Positions 1 through 9,636 are shown, counted from the first letter of the stretch. The stretch is DNA of 64,000 nt from Pseudothermotoga elfii DSM 9442 = NBRC 107921 (GCF_000504085.1 NC_022792.1:1516001-1580000), one strand, 5' to 3'. Numbers and translations are program-made. Notes: a model not told the origin generated them from the sequence alone.

Positions 1-2
1 TC

Positions 3-1595
3 TATGTTGGAGGAGGTATGTGGTCTCCACCATCAAACTGGAATCCGTTCACATCATGGAACGCTGTGACTGGGACTATCGGATTGGTTTATGAAACACT
101 GTTTCTGTATGATCCATTATCAGGTGAATTCGAACCATGGCTTGCGGAGAGTGGTAGATGGATTAACAGCAATACGTATCAGATCAAACTCAGAGAAGGT
201 ATCTCATGGCAGGATGGAAAACCACTCACGATCGATGATGTAATTTTCACTTTCGAGATTGCCAAAAAGTACACCGGAATAAACTACAGTCCTATCTGGG
301 AGTGGCTCGAGAAAATCCAGAAAATTGATAACCTCACTTTAAATTTCGTATTCTCTGATCCAAGATATCAAGAATGGGGACAACAACTCATAAGTATAGC
401 AATCGTACCCAAACACATCTGGGAAAATAGAACTGAAGAGCAGATATTACAGGGTGCAAACGAAAAACCTGTTGGCTCTGGGCCATATTATGTTGAGAGC
501 TGGGCTGATGACAGAAATGTGTACAGGAAAAACCCGCAGTGGTGGGGCATCAAAGTTGGATACGATCCAAAACCTGAAAGGGTTGTAATTCTCAGGATTC
601 TCAGCAACAATGTTGCCGTAGGGATGTTGATGAAAGGTGAGCTTGACTGGAGTAACTTTTTCTTGCCGGGCATACCTATACTGAAAAAATCGTATGGAAT
701 CCACACATGGTACTCGGAAGCACCTTACATGTTACCAGCTAACACGACAGGCATATTTCTGAATGTCAAAAAATACCCTCTCAATATCGCTCAATTTAGG
801 AGGGCTATGGCTTTTGCCATTGATCCAAATAAAATTGTTGATAGAGCTTTCGAAAAAATGGTAGAACCATCCAACGCAGTTGGCATCATGCCAATTCCCG
901 GCTGGATAAAGTATTATCCATCTGAAGTAGCAGAAAAATATGGTTTCAAATATGATCCACAGATGGCTAAAGAGATCCTGGATGAACTTGGTTTCAAAGA
1001 TGTGAACGGAGACGGACTCAGGGAAGATCCAAATGGGAAGTCGTTTAAGCTAACGATAGAATGCCCGTATGGCTGGACAGACTGGATGGTTTCAATACAA
1101 TCCATAGCAGAAGATCTGAGAAAAGTGGGTATAAATGTGGAACCATCTTATCCTGATGCCTCCAAGTATAATGATGATTTGTATGGTGGAAAATTTGATA
1201 TCATATTGAACAATTATGTCACAGGAGTTTCAAGCACCATATGGTCATATTTTAATGCCGTATTTTACCCTGATGCTGTTGAATCAGAATATTCATACTC
1301 TGGTAACTTTGGAAAATATGAAAACCCTGATGTAGAGGTTCTTCTGGATGAACTCAACCGAACACCCTTCACAAATGAAGAGAAAATAAGGCAAACCGTT
1401 GCACAGCTCTCAGAAATATTGCTCAGAGAATTGCCGTTTATTCCTCTCTGGTATAACGGAGCATGGTTCCAGGCCGTAGAAAACGTTTGGACCAACTGGC
1501 CAGATGAGAACAATCCTTATGCATGGCCTATCTCCTGGGGAGGTCACTGGCAACTCTGCGGTGTAAAAGTGCTTTTCAACATAAAAGCAAAATAG
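3..1595 (+). CDS. ABC transporter family 5 substrate-binding protein, 5' end outside the window
   Basis: Extracytoplasmic solute-binding protein of the SBP_bac_5 (DppA/OppA-like) family, feeding the Dpp-type permeases that follow. The reading frame is open to the left edge; the ATG at 18 is internal, because the apparent ribosome site before it simply encodes Gly-Gly-Gly. The visible part begins near the mature N-terminus (MWSPPSNWNPF), so the signal peptide lies outside. Family landmarks include LREGISWQDGKPLTIDDV, KKNPQWWG-type and RRAMAFAIDP segments. In Thermotogae such proteins commonly bind oligosaccharides rather than peptides, and the galA and GH1 genes downstream make a galactoside or beta-glycoside ligand likely. 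The ligand is inferred, the family is clear. Confidence 0.92.
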   Translation, partial: YVGGGMWSPPSNWNPFTSWNAVTGTIGLVYETLFLYDPLSGEFEPWLAESGRWINSNTYQIKLREGISWQDGKPLTIDDVIFTFEIAKKYTGINYSPIWEWLEKIQKIDNLTLNFVFSDPRYQEWGQQLISIAIVPKHIWENRTEEQILQGANEKPVGSGPYYVESWADDRNVYRKNPQWWGIKVGYDPKPERVVILRILSNNVAVGMLMKGELDWSNFFLPGIPILKKSYGIHTWYSEAPYMLPANTTGIFLNVKKYPLNIAQFRRAMAFAIDPNKIVDRAFEKMVEPSNAVGIMPIPGWIKYYPSEVAEKYGFKYDPQMAKEILDELGFKDVNGDGLREDPNGKSFKLTIECPYGWTDWMVSIQSIAEDLRKVGINVEPSYPDASKYNDDLYGGKFDIILNNYVTGVSSTIWSYFNAVFYPDAVESEYSYSGNFGKYENPDVEVLLDELNRTPFTNEEKIRQTVAQLSEILLRELPFIPLWYNGAWFQAVENVWTNWPDENNPYAWPISWGGHWQLCGVKVLFNIKAK

Positions 1596-1608
1596 TTTCA
1601 GGTTTTTC

Positions 1609-1637
1609 CCCTGCCCGGAGTTCTGGGCAGGGTTTTT
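1609..1637 (+). terminator. Intercistronic stem-loop with T-run between binding protein and permease genes
   Basis: CCCTGCCC (1609-1616) pairs perfectly with GGGCAGGG (1625-1632) and is followed by TTTTT. It lies between the binding-protein stop and the permease ribosome site. Partial termination, or protection of the upstream mRNA, would give more binding protein than membrane components, a common arrangement in ABC operons. Confidence 0.75.
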
Positions 1638-1651
1638 AAGGAGGGAATCTG

Positions 1652-2641
1652 TTGAGAAAATTCCTGTGTAAGAAAGTCCTCATATACATCTTGACATTCT
1701 TTTTCGCTGTAACTATAGATTGGGCTATTCCCAGATTTATGCCAGGTAATCCCATTCATTTTTTGATATCAAGATTTGCCACTTTGCCTGAATCTGCAAA
1801 GGTTCTCCAGAGTTATTTTACACAAGCTTTTGGGCTCGATAAACCTTTATTCGAACAGTATATTAATTTCTGGAAAGCATTATTAAAAGGCGATCTTGGT
1901 ACAAGTATATATTTATATCCTCAACCAGTTCTGAAAGTCATTCTTCGCGCTCTTCCTTACTCTATCGGATTGCTTCTGCCAGCCATCCTGGTCAGTTTTC
2001 TCATAGGAAACAGATTTGGTGCTTTTGTTGCTCGCAAGAAAAAACTCGATAATGTTGCTTTACCAATTTTCTACACTCTGACGGCTTCGCCATATTTCTG
2101 GTTTGGCATATTGCTTGCGTGGTTATTTGGCGTAGTACTGGAGATATTTCCTATTGCAGGAGCTTACAGCTTTGCTCTCACACCATCTTTTTCCTGGAGA
2201 TTCATTACAAACCTTCTTTACCATTGGGTACTGCCATTTGTCTCATTAGTACTGGTCATGCTTGGTGGATGGGCAATTGGTATGCGAAATATGATTATAT
2301 ATGAACTTGAAGCCAATTATTCGAGATACTTAGAGACCTTGGGAGCTTCTCAAAGATTGGTTAGACGGTATGCTTACAAAAATGCGATACTTCCTCAAAT
2401 AACAGGACTTGCCACTCAATTAGGGACAGCAGTAGCTGGAACGTTAACTACTGAAATCGTTTTTTCATATCCGGGTATAGGTTATCTACTCATGCAGGGA
2501 ATATTAAATCAGGATTATTTTCTCGTGCAGGGATGCTTTCTGTTCATAATACTTGGTGTTTTAATTGCCAATTTTCTGGTTGATATCTTTTACGTTGTAA
2601 TTGATCCAAGAATCAGAAAATCTTACACAGGTGAGGTTTGA
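1652..2641 (+). CDS. ABC transporter permease, DppB-like
   Basis: Inner-membrane permease subunit of the peptide/oligosaccharide ABC family (329 aa, normal length). It starts at TTG 1652, set six bases after an AAGGAGGG site. The N-terminal membrane segment (about residues 8-26) is followed by the DppB-type motif AIPRFMPGNPI and then by the transport domain with several hydrophobic helices. The coupling loop contains the EAA-like sequence ETLGASQRLVRRYAYKNAILP near residue 235. It forms a heterodimeric channel with the next gene product. It is co-transcribed with the binding protein, subject to the stem-loop just upstream. Confidence 0.93.
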   Translation: MRKFLCKKVLIYILTFFFAVTIDWAIPRFMPGNPIHFLISRFATLPESAKVLQSYFTQAFGLDKPLFEQYINFWKALLKGDLGTSIYLYPQPVLKVILRALPYSIGLLLPAILVSFLIGNRFGAFVARKKKLDNVALPIFYTLTASPYFWFGILLAWLFGVVLEIFPIAGAYSFALTPSFSWRFITNLLYHWVLPFVSLVLVMLGGWAIGMRNMIIYELEANYSRYLETLGASQRLVRRYAYKNAILPQITGLATQLGTAVAGTLTTEIVFSYPGIGYLLMQGILNQDYFLVQGCFLFIILGVLIANFLVDIFYVVIDPRIRKSYTGEV

Positions 2642-2645
2642 TTCG

Positions 2646-3491
2646 ATGACAAAAAAAGAATTCGTATATTTTTTCCTCAGAAATAAAAAAGTGATCTTTG
2701 CTATATGCACATTGAGTATTTTAAGTATACTGGCAATCTTTGGTCCAAATTTAACCCCATATGACCCGCTGGAGTTTGTGGGAGCACCATACCAGCCACC
2801 AAATAAAAATCACTGGCTCGGAACCAATACTTTCGGCCAGGATTTGTTTGCACAGATTGTTTATGGATTGAGAAATTCGCTGATTGTTGGGCTCCTCGGG
2901 GGAGGTATTGCTACAGTAATAGGTCTTTGCATTGGATTCATAGCAGGGTATAAAGGTGGATGGTTTGATGAATTTTTGATGATGCTGACTAATATTCTTA
3001 TGGTAATACCAACCCTCGCATTGTTGATAATAATAGCAGCTTACCTGCCGTACAGGGGCATTTTCATACAGAGCGTGATTATTGGATTGACAGCCTGGCC
3101 ATGGACTGCCAGGGCAGTGAGAGCACAGACGTTATCTTTGAAAACAAGAGAATTTGTCGATCTTGCGAGAATAACCGGCGTAGGGTCAGTGAAAATTATA
3201 TTTCAAGAGATAATGCCAAATATGATGTCTTATGTTTTTATGGTCTTTATTCTCCAGTTTGGCGGCGCAATTCTTGCAGCCACAGGGCTGGATTTTATAG
3301 GGTTGGGGCCAACAAGAGGTATATCTCTTGGAATAATGATGCAGCAAGCTACATTGTGGAATGCAATCCAGTTAGGAATGTGGTGGTGGGCAATTACACC
3401 GGGAGCTCTAATCACTCTTATAGTCGCTACACTATATATCATGAATACGGGACTTGATGAAATCTTTAATCCCAAACTGAGGGAGATGTGA
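2646..3491 (+). CDS. ABC transporter permease, DppC-like
   Basis: Second permease subunit (281 aa), partner of the DppB-like protein. ATG 2646 is preferred because a GAGG site lies nine bases upstream and the DppB stop is just before it; a longer frame from 2601 would overlap DppB. The N-terminal membrane helix leads to the DppC-type FGPNLTPYDPLE motif, then the HWLGTNTFGQDLFAQIVYG sequence typical of this family. The EAA loop (LARITGVGSVKIIFQEIMPN) lies near residue 185. The gene ends four bases into the first ATPase gene, implying translational coupling. Confidence 0.93.
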   Translation: MTKKEFVYFFLRNKKVIFAICTLSILSILAIFGPNLTPYDPLEFVGAPYQPPNKNHWLGTNTFGQDLFAQIVYGLRNSLIVGLLGGGIATVIGLCIGFIAGYKGGWFDEFLMMLTNILMVIPTLALLIIIAAYLPYRGIFIQSVIIGLTAWPWTARAVRAQTLSLKTREFVDLARITGVGSVKIIFQEIMPNMMSYVFMVFILQFGGAILAATGLDFIGLGPTRGISLGIMMQQATLWNAIQLGMWWWAITPGALITLIVATLYIMNTGLDEIFNPKLREM

Positions 3492-4468
3492 GAGTCGTGT
3501 CAAAGCAAATATTGCAGGTGAGAAACCTTAAAATATATTACAGCACTCTCTATGGTTATGTGAAAGCTGTCGATGATGTTTCATTTGAGGTTAATCGCGG
3601 AGAAATTCTCGGTGTTGCGGGAGAATCTGGTTGTGGAAAATCCACACTTGGCACCGGGTTGATATTTTTGAAACCCCCCATGAAATACATTTCTGGAGAA
3701 GCGTTACTTGATGGAAAAAATATTATGGGGTTGCCTGAAAAAGAGATGAGAAAGATAAGGTACGAAAAAATTTCACTGATTCCACAATATGCCATGGATG
3801 CTTTGAACCCAACAAAGAAAATCAGGCACATCATAAGGGATATCCTTAAAGAACACAGATTTACCTTTGAATCCAGAAGAGATATAATCCAGGAAAGGCT
3901 TAAAATAGTAAACCTGAATGAAAAAGTCATAGAGATGTACCCGATAGAACTATCTGGTGGCATGAAACAAAGACTTGCAATGGTAATCGCCACATTGTTA
4001 AACCCGGAAATACTTATTGCAGACGAAATAACATCTGCTCTGGATGTAAGTACACAGCGTGCAGTTTTGCAGATGCTCTATGAAATGAGAGAGAAAAAAA
4101 TCATGGGTTCGCTCATTTTCATAACCCATGACCTATCTGTTTTGAAGCAAATAGCAGATCGCGTCCTTATAATGTATGCAGGAAAATTAGCAGAGTTATC
4201 ACCAATAGAAGATGTTATTCGAAAACCACTTCCCCCATACGCTAAGCTGTTACTTGGTTCACTGCCAAAAATAGGTGTTAGATACTATCAAAGGAAGCTT
4301 AAGGGTATAGTTGGTTATCCTCCAAATTTACTTAATATAGATTCAGGTTGCAGATTTAAAGACAGATGTCCTATGGCCTTCAACAAATGTGAAGAAGATC
4401 CACCTGTTTTCAAAATTGATAGTAGAAAGGTTGCCTGCTGGCTCTATGAAGAAGGTGATAAAAATTGA
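3488..4468 (+). CDS. ABC transporter ATP-binding protein, DppD-like
   Basis: Cytoplasmic ATPase subunit (326 aa). It shows Walker A GESGCGKST (about residue 48), signature LSGGMKQRLAM, Walker B LIADEITSALD and an H-loop ITHDL. The C-terminal oligopeptide-transporter extension has the Cys-rich pattern CRFKDRCPM..C..C typical of DppD/OppD. GTG 3488 overlaps the permease stop; GTG 3497 is an alternative start, and the ribosome site GGGAG does not decide between them. It acts as a heterodimer with the following ATPase to power import. Confidence 0.93.
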   Translation: MRVVSKQILQVRNLKIYYSTLYGYVKAVDDVSFEVNRGEILGVAGESGCGKSTLGTGLIFLKPPMKYISGEALLDGKNIMGLPEKEMRKIRYEKISLIPQYAMDALNPTKKIRHIIRDILKEHRFTFESRRDIIQERLKIVNLNEKVIEMYPIELSGGMKQRLAMVIATLLNPEILIADEITSALDVSTQRAVLQMLYEMREKKIMGSLIFITHDLSVLKQIADRVLIMYAGKLAELSPIEDVIRKPLPPYAKLLLGSLPKIGVRYYQRKLKGIVGYPPNLLNIDSGCRFKDRCPMAFNKCEEDPPVFKIDSRKVACWLYEEGDKN

Positions 4469-5412
4469 CCCTGCTTTCAGTGAAAAATCTGGTGAAAGAA
4501 TTCCCATTAGACTTTTTCGGAAGGGAAAAATTGAGGGCTGTAGACAATATTTCTTTTGACATAGACGAATCGAAGATCGTTTCTCTTATTGGTGAAAGTG
4601 GTAGCGGAAAAACAACAGTTGGAAAACTCATTCTAAAACTTCTTAAACCAACATCGGGTCAGATTCTTTTCCACGGAGAGGACATTGGCAAATTTTCGAA
4701 AAATCGCAAAGAATACTATAAAAAAGTTCAGGGCATATTTCAGGATCCATATTCTTCTTTCAATCCAATCTACAAAATAGATAGGGTTTTTGAAGTGGTC
4801 TTTGACGAATTTTTTCCACATGTGAAAAACGCACAGAGAAAAGAAAAAATAGAAAAAGTACTCACTTCTGTGGGCATGAACCCGTCTCAGATTCTCGGAA
4901 AATATCCACATCAACTGAGCGGAGGGCAGCTTCAAAGAATATTGATCGCACGAACTTTATTATTGGAACTTAATATTCTCATTGCCGATGAAATAATTAG
5001 CATGCTTGATGCTTCTACGAGAATCGATATATTGAATTTACTGGCGAAAATAAAGGATAAAACAGGTATGTCTGTAATCTTCATCACACATGATCTGTCA
5101 CTCGGATATTACATAAGTGACGAATCTTTTATCATGTATAGAGGAAACATTGTCGAGATGGGAGACACACAAAAAGTTTTTCACAATCCATGCCATCCAT
5201 ACACTAAAATGCTTCTTGAATCAATTCCAGAAATAGACAGAAAATGGGACTTTCGAGAACATATCAAAATAGAAACTATTGAAGATGAATCAACAGGATG
5301 CAAATATTTCTCCAGATGCAATGTAAGAGAACATAGATGTCAAAAACAAATACCAGAGTTGATTGAAATAGAGGAAAATCACAAAGTTATGTGCTTCAAG
5401 TTTTATGGTTGA
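4465..5412 (+). CDS. ABC transporter ATP-binding protein, DppF-like
   Basis: Second ATPase subunit (315 aa), starting at TTG 4465, which overlaps the previous stop (TTGA) behind a GAAGGTGAT site. It has Walker A GESGSGKTT, signature LSGGQLQRILIA, Walker B ILIADEIISMLD and H-loop ITHDLSL. The position after Walker B is Ile-Ile rather than the common Pro-Thr/Thr-Ser, a small divergence. The C-terminus carries the CKYFSRCNV..C motif of DppF/OppF. It completes the five-subunit importer, and is immediately followed by galA. Confidence 0.92.
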   Translation: MTLLSVKNLVKEFPLDFFGREKLRAVDNISFDIDESKIVSLIGESGSGKTTVGKLILKLLKPTSGQILFHGEDIGKFSKNRKEYYKKVQGIFQDPYSSFNPIYKIDRVFEVVFDEFFPHVKNAQRKEKIEKVLTSVGMNPSQILGKYPHQLSGGQLQRILIARTLLLELNILIADEIISMLDASTRIDILNLLAKIKDKTGMSVIFITHDLSLGYYISDESFIMYRGNIVEMGDTQKVFHNPCHPYTKMLLESIPEIDRKWDFREHIKIETIEDESTGCKYFSRCNVREHRCQKQIPELIEIEENHKVMCFKFYG

Positions 5413-5426
5413 CAGGGGGGTAAAAA

Positions 5427-7010
5427 ATGGAGATGTTCAGCAGCAGAATAAGGGAAGGTAATTTTGTACTGAATGAGAAGAATTATTCAATAAAATGGAC
5501 TACTAAACAGATTGAAAATGGATGGAAAATAACAGGATTCATCAAAGGAAAACCCGGGAGAATTGAATTCTTCAAAACCTATTCTTCGAAAAAAATTTTG
5601 ATAAACAACTGGCAATCATGGGGGCCATGTAAAGTGATCAATACAGACCATCTTAAGTTGCCAAGACAGATAGATGATAACTGGCAATACACTACCTCCC
5701 TGTTTCCAGATATCTTTGAGAAACAAATTCAAAGCGACTATTTCATACTCGAAGAAAATAAACTGTACGGCTTTCTCAGTTCAAGAATTGCCCACCCATT
5801 TTTCACAGTTCAGAAAAATGCTATGACAGCCTATATAGACTACTTCGATGCAGTATTTGATGAATACGTTCCTTTAGAAACATTCGTTATTCTGGAAGGT
5901 GCTGATGAATCTTTTTTATTGGAGAAATACGGTGAACTCATTGCAAAAGAAAACAATGTTTCTATTAGAAAACAAAGCATAATAGGATGGTGCAGCTGGT
6001 ATCAGTATTTTTTGAATCTGACATGGCAGGAAATATTGAAAAATATAAACCTTGCCTCAAATTATCCTTTCGAGGTTTTCCAGATAGATGATGGTTATGA
6101 AAAAGATATAGGAGATTGGTTAATAGTAAAAGACGGCTTTCCTCAACTTTATCAAATGGCAGAAACTATAGCAAAAAGTGGGATGAAACCGGGCATCTGG
6201 ATAGCACCGTTTTGCGTTTCAGAAAGCTCAAGCATTTCTCAAAACCATCCAGACTGGCTTGTAAAAGAGGAGGAGCGGCCGAAAGTAGCTTTCAGAAACT
6301 GGGACCATCAAATATTCTCCTTGGATCTTTCTAAAAGTGAAGTAAAAAAATGGCTTTACGAATTATTTTCAACACTGAGAAAAATGGGGTACCTCTATTT
6401 CAAAATAGATTTTCTTTTCTCAGGGGCAATTCCTGGAAAAAGGCATAATGGATCAACTCCAATACAAGTATTTAGAGAAGGACTTGAGGTTATAAGAAAA
6501 GCAGTAAAAGATGCTTTCATTCTCGGCTGTGGATCACCACTTCTACCGGCTGTTGGATTTGTGGATGGCATGAGAGTAGGTCCCGACACAACACCTTTCT
6601 GGGGGGAAAATGTACCAGATGAGGGTGCTCCAGCTGCAAAATGGTCCTTGAGAAATGCAATAACAAGGCATTTCATGCACAGAAAACTCTGGTTGAATGA
6701 CCCGGATTGTCTTTTGCTCCGTAGCGAACAAACCAGCTTAACACTCAACGAAAGAGAGCTGTATGCCTACACGTGCGGTGTACTTGACAACATAATCGTA
6801 GTAAGTGATGATTTATCTCTGATTGATGATCAAAGCAAAGAAATCCTCAACAAAACTTTGAGATTAATATCCGGGAGTGCGTTTGTGAAAAACATTATGT
6901 CTACAGATGGTTATGAAATCATCTCACGTGGTACTAAATCAGGTGATGTGAAGCTCTTTGTGGATCTGGAAAAAAGAATATTTTCCCTTGAAATAAAAAC
7001 AGAGAGGTGA
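5427..7010 (+). CDS. galA: Alpha-galactosidase, GH36
   Basis: Intracellular alpha-galactosidase hydrolysing terminal alpha-1,6-galactose from raffinose-type sugars or galactomannan fragments. The 527-aa protein closely resembles T. maritima GalA along its length. The nucleophile is Asp328 in KIDFLF and the acid/base is Asp387 in RVGPDTTPFW; in T. maritima GalA, as I recall it, the pair is Asp327/Asp387. Other family landmarks are NNWQSWGPC, GWCSWYQYF, FQIDDGYEKDIGDW and NDPDCLLLR. It starts at ATG 5427 after a GGGGGG run. It lies in the same transcription unit as the importer, so imported alpha-galactosides are its probable substrates. Assignment is firm; natural substrate is inferred. Confidence 0.95.
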   Translation: MEMFSSRIREGNFVLNEKNYSIKWTTKQIENGWKITGFIKGKPGRIEFFKTYSSKKILINNWQSWGPCKVINTDHLKLPRQIDDNWQYTTSLFPDIFEKQIQSDYFILEENKLYGFLSSRIAHPFFTVQKNAMTAYIDYFDAVFDEYVPLETFVILEGADESFLLEKYGELIAKENNVSIRKQSIIGWCSWYQYFLNLTWQEILKNINLASNYPFEVFQIDDGYEKDIGDWLIVKDGFPQLYQMAETIAKSGMKPGIWIAPFCVSESSSISQNHPDWLVKEEERPKVAFRNWDHQIFSLDLSKSEVKKWLYELFSTLRKMGYLYFKIDFLFSGAIPGKRHNGSTPIQVFREGLEVIRKAVKDAFILGCGSPLLPAVGFVDGMRVGPDTTPFWGENVPDEGAPAAKWSLRNAITRHFMHRKLWLNDPDCLLLRSEQTSLTLNERELYAYTCGVLDNIIVVSDDLSLIDDQSKEILNKTLRLISGSAFVKNIMSTDGYEIISRGTKSGDVKLFVDLEKRIFSLEIKTER

Positions 7011-7015
7011 CAAAA

Positions 7016-8362
7016 ATGTTTGGTAAAGATTTTCTTTTCGGTGTTTCTATATCCGGATTTCAATTTGAAATGGGCGATGAAAAATCCATAGATCCAAATA
7101 CCGATTGGTTTGCCTGGATTCATGATGAATTGAATCAGTTAAATTACGTGGTAAGTGAAGATTGTGTTGAAAATGGAGTCAATTATTGGTCAAGATATGA
7201 AGAAATTCACAAATTATGTGAAGAATGCGGATTAAATTCAATACGAATTGGCATAGAATGGTCGAGAATTTTTCCCCGGCCAACCTTTGACACAAGAAGT
7301 GACCAACTCCAATCAATCGCTGATATGAAGGCAGTTGAGCATTACAGAGAAATCGTGACAGATGCCAGAAAAAAAGGGCTAAGAGTAATTTTAAATTTAA
7401 ATCATTTTACTCTTCCCATATGGTTGCATGATCCAATTTACGTAAATCGAAACTGTGATTTCTCCAAAAATGGGTGGATTAATGATAAATCGGTGGAAGA
7501 ATTTTCTAAGTATGCAGAGTTCTGTGTGAAATGTTTCGATGATCTGTGTGATATGTACAGTACAATGAATGAGCCAAACATAGTTGCGCAGCTTGGATAT
7601 CTTTCAAGAAACTCTGGCTTTCCGCCATCAATAATGAGTGTGGAGTTTTACAAAAAGGCTATCGAAAACCAGATAAAAGCCCACAAATCAGCATATAACA
7701 AAATGAAGCAACTCACTGAAAAACCTGTCGGAATAATATACGCAACAATATGGTACGAAGGAGATGAATCAGCTGAGGAAGCTATGAAATTTGCCAACTG
7801 GTATTTTCTCGATGAAGCCATGAAATATTCCGATTTCTTAGGGGCAAATTATTACACCAGAGCTGTTGTGAAAAAAAGAAAACCATGCGAATTGAACGGA
7901 TTAAAGATCACCTGGAAAACAGTTCGGGGATTTGGGCAAAGCTGCAAGCAAAATTCGAGATCATTTGATGGACATCTAACAACGGATAATGGATGGGAAA
8001 TATATCCTGAGGGGCTTGAAAAGATTCTAATTGCATGCTGGCAAAAATACAAAAAACCAATTTATATTACTGAAAATGGCGTTGCTGATATAAAAGATAT
8101 TTATAGGCCTTACTATATCGTTTCGCACCTAAGTGTAATAGAGAAACTTATTGAAAATGGGCTGGATATAAAAGGATATCTTCACTGGTCAATTACCGAT
8201 AATTTTGAATGGGCATTGGGTTACAGCATGCGATTTGGACTCATTCATGTGGACTTTGCCGATGGTTCATTGACACCTCGCCCAAGCTATTTTTTGTACA
8301 GCAAAATCATTGAGAAAAATACAGCACACACATTTAAAAAACTGCTTGAAATATGGGGGTAG
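7016..8362 (+). CDS. GH1 beta-glycosidase of the archaeal LacS type
   Basis: Retaining beta-glycosidase (448 aa) of family GH1. The acid/base is Glu186 in TMNEPN and the nucleophile is Glu353 in ITENGVAD. Unlike ordinary bacterial BglA, it carries the signature sequences of Sulfolobus LacS: FQFEMG followed by DPNTDWFAWIHD, GIEWSRIFP, LPIWLHDP, NYYTRAVVK and SMRFGL near the end. ATG 7016 is chosen because a GAGGTGA site spanning the galA stop lies five bases upstream; a GTG at 7007 is possible. Beta-galactosidase or beta-glucosidase activity is likely. The archaeal character suggests past transfer from thermophilic archaea, an inference that needs a tree. Confidence 0.9.
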   Translation: MFGKDFLFGVSISGFQFEMGDEKSIDPNTDWFAWIHDELNQLNYVVSEDCVENGVNYWSRYEEIHKLCEECGLNSIRIGIEWSRIFPRPTFDTRSDQLQSIADMKAVEHYREIVTDARKKGLRVILNLNHFTLPIWLHDPIYVNRNCDFSKNGWINDKSVEEFSKYAEFCVKCFDDLCDMYSTMNEPNIVAQLGYLSRNSGFPPSIMSVEFYKKAIENQIKAHKSAYNKMKQLTEKPVGIIYATIWYEGDESAEEAMKFANWYFLDEAMKYSDFLGANYYTRAVVKKRKPCELNGLKITWKTVRGFGQSCKQNSRSFDGHLTTDNGWEIYPEGLEKILIACWQKYKKPIYITENGVADIKDIYRPYYIVSHLSVIEKLIENGLDIKGYLHWSITDNFEWALGYSMRFGLIHVDFADGSLTPRPSYFLYSKIIEKNTAHTFKKLLEIWG

Positions 8363-8367
8363 CATCG

Positions 8368-9366
8368 ATGATAACAATCAAAGACGTTGCAAAATATGCA
8401 GGGGTTTCAATAGCAACCGTTTCAAGAGTAATAAATGGGAGCAACAGAGTCTCTGAAGAGGTTAGGAAAAAAGTACTGAAGGCAATACGCGAGCTTGGAT
8501 ACAAGCCAAAACCGCATTATAGCCTAAATGGCGAACTTCTCAGAACCATAGGTGTACTTCTTCCGGATTTGGGGGGTTATCACTATTCAGAAATTCTCAG
8601 CGGAATCGAAGAATATGCCTTTGAAAACAATTTTGACGTTATGGTTTCATTGACAAGAAATGTGCCAGACATAGAAAAGGAAATACTTGACGAGTATTTC
8701 AGGAGGAAAGTCGATGGTGTTATCGTATGCACTCTCAGGAGTGATGAAAAATTACTTGAAAAATTCGTGAATAGCGGTGTTCCTGTGGTAGCAGTAGATT
8801 CCAGAATAGATGAATTGAGGGCCGATTCAGTTAATATAGATAATTTCAGTGGGGCATATCACGTTATGAGATATCTATATGAGCATCATCACAAGAAAAT
8901 TCTCTACGTGCCTGGTCCTTCAAATGTTTACGCTTCCTATGAGCGGGAAAAGGGCATAGAAAAATTTCTCTCCAAATATAGAGATGTCGAGTTTTCAAGT
9001 TGCAACATACGTGGATTCAATCCGGACACAGGTTACACAGGGGTGAAAAATAATCTGAAGAAATACGGTAAAAATTTCACCGCCATTTTTTCTGTGAACG
9101 ATTATGTCGCCCTTGGGGTAATAACAGCTTTGAACGAGGCAGGGTTGAAAATACCAGAAGATGTTTCTTTAATATCCTTTGACGATGCCCCTTTTGCCTC
9201 TTACACAGTTCCTCCTCTGACAACTGTTTCTCAGCCACGCTGGCAAATGGGTCGAATTGGTGCACGCATATTGATTGAAAAATTGAGTAATCAGCTGAAA
9301 AAAATCCTTCGTACGGTAGTCCTTCCAACCCACATTGTAGAAAGAAAATCAGTTTCAACAATATGA
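8368..9366 (+). CDS. LacI-family transcriptional regulator
   Basis: Repressor of 332 aa with an N-terminal helix-turn-helix (TIKDVAKYAGVSIATVSRVIN, residues 2-22) and hinge, followed by a periplasmic-binding-protein-like sugar-sensing domain. ATG 8368 is preferred over ATG 8353 because GGGGGT sits seven bases before it. It is the last gene of the galactoside operon, so it probably regulates this operon in response to an imported sugar. Its operator is not visible because the operon promoter lies left of the window. The C-terminal SQPRWQMGRIGARIL segment is typical of the family. Confidence 0.92.
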   Translation: MITIKDVAKYAGVSIATVSRVINGSNRVSEEVRKKVLKAIRELGYKPKPHYSLNGELLRTIGVLLPDLGGYHYSEILSGIEEYAFENNFDVMVSLTRNVPDIEKEILDEYFRRKVDGVIVCTLRSDEKLLEKFVNSGVPVVAVDSRIDELRADSVNIDNFSGAYHVMRYLYEHHHKKILYVPGPSNVYASYEREKGIEKFLSKYRDVEFSSCNIRGFNPDTGYTGVKNNLKKYGKNFTAIFSVNDYVALGVITALNEAGLKIPEDVSLISFDDAPFASYTVPPLTTVSQPRWQMGRIGARILIEKLSNQLKKILRTVVLPTHIVERKSVSTI

Positions 9367-9594
9367 AAATCAAAGATCTGCTTTCAAATCACTCCCTTTA
9401 ACTACGGCATTGTTTGCCTTGTACTTCATGTTATGATCCAAATAAATCCAGATTTCACCAATTTGAAGCAAAGCGAAGCAAGCTGGCTTTTGACTGTGTT
9501 TTTCTTTCAGAACATTCTTTTTCAACTCAGCTTGATAGTAAAATGGTTCAGCAATCTAATCCAAAATCAATCAAGAAATGGAAAAAATAGCCTC

Positions 9595-9622
9595 TTGATT
9601 ATATAAATGTTTGTGATAATAT
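9595..9622 (+). promoter_or_regulatory. Promoter for tRNA-Pro
   Basis: TTGATT (9595-9600) and TAATAT (9617-9622) are separated by 16 bases, and transcription would begin a few bases before the tRNA. The same transcript could read into csoR, which begins 35 bases after the tRNA. The preceding 230 bases after the LacI gene show no convincing gene or structure. Confidence 0.5.
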
Positions 9623-9636
9623 ATATACTTGTGAGT

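Noticed and set aside
18-20. ATG preceded by an apparent GGAGGAGG ribosome site
   Set aside because: The frame is open to the window edge, the Gly-Gly-Gly codons mimic a ribosome site, and a binding protein needs a signal peptide upstream.
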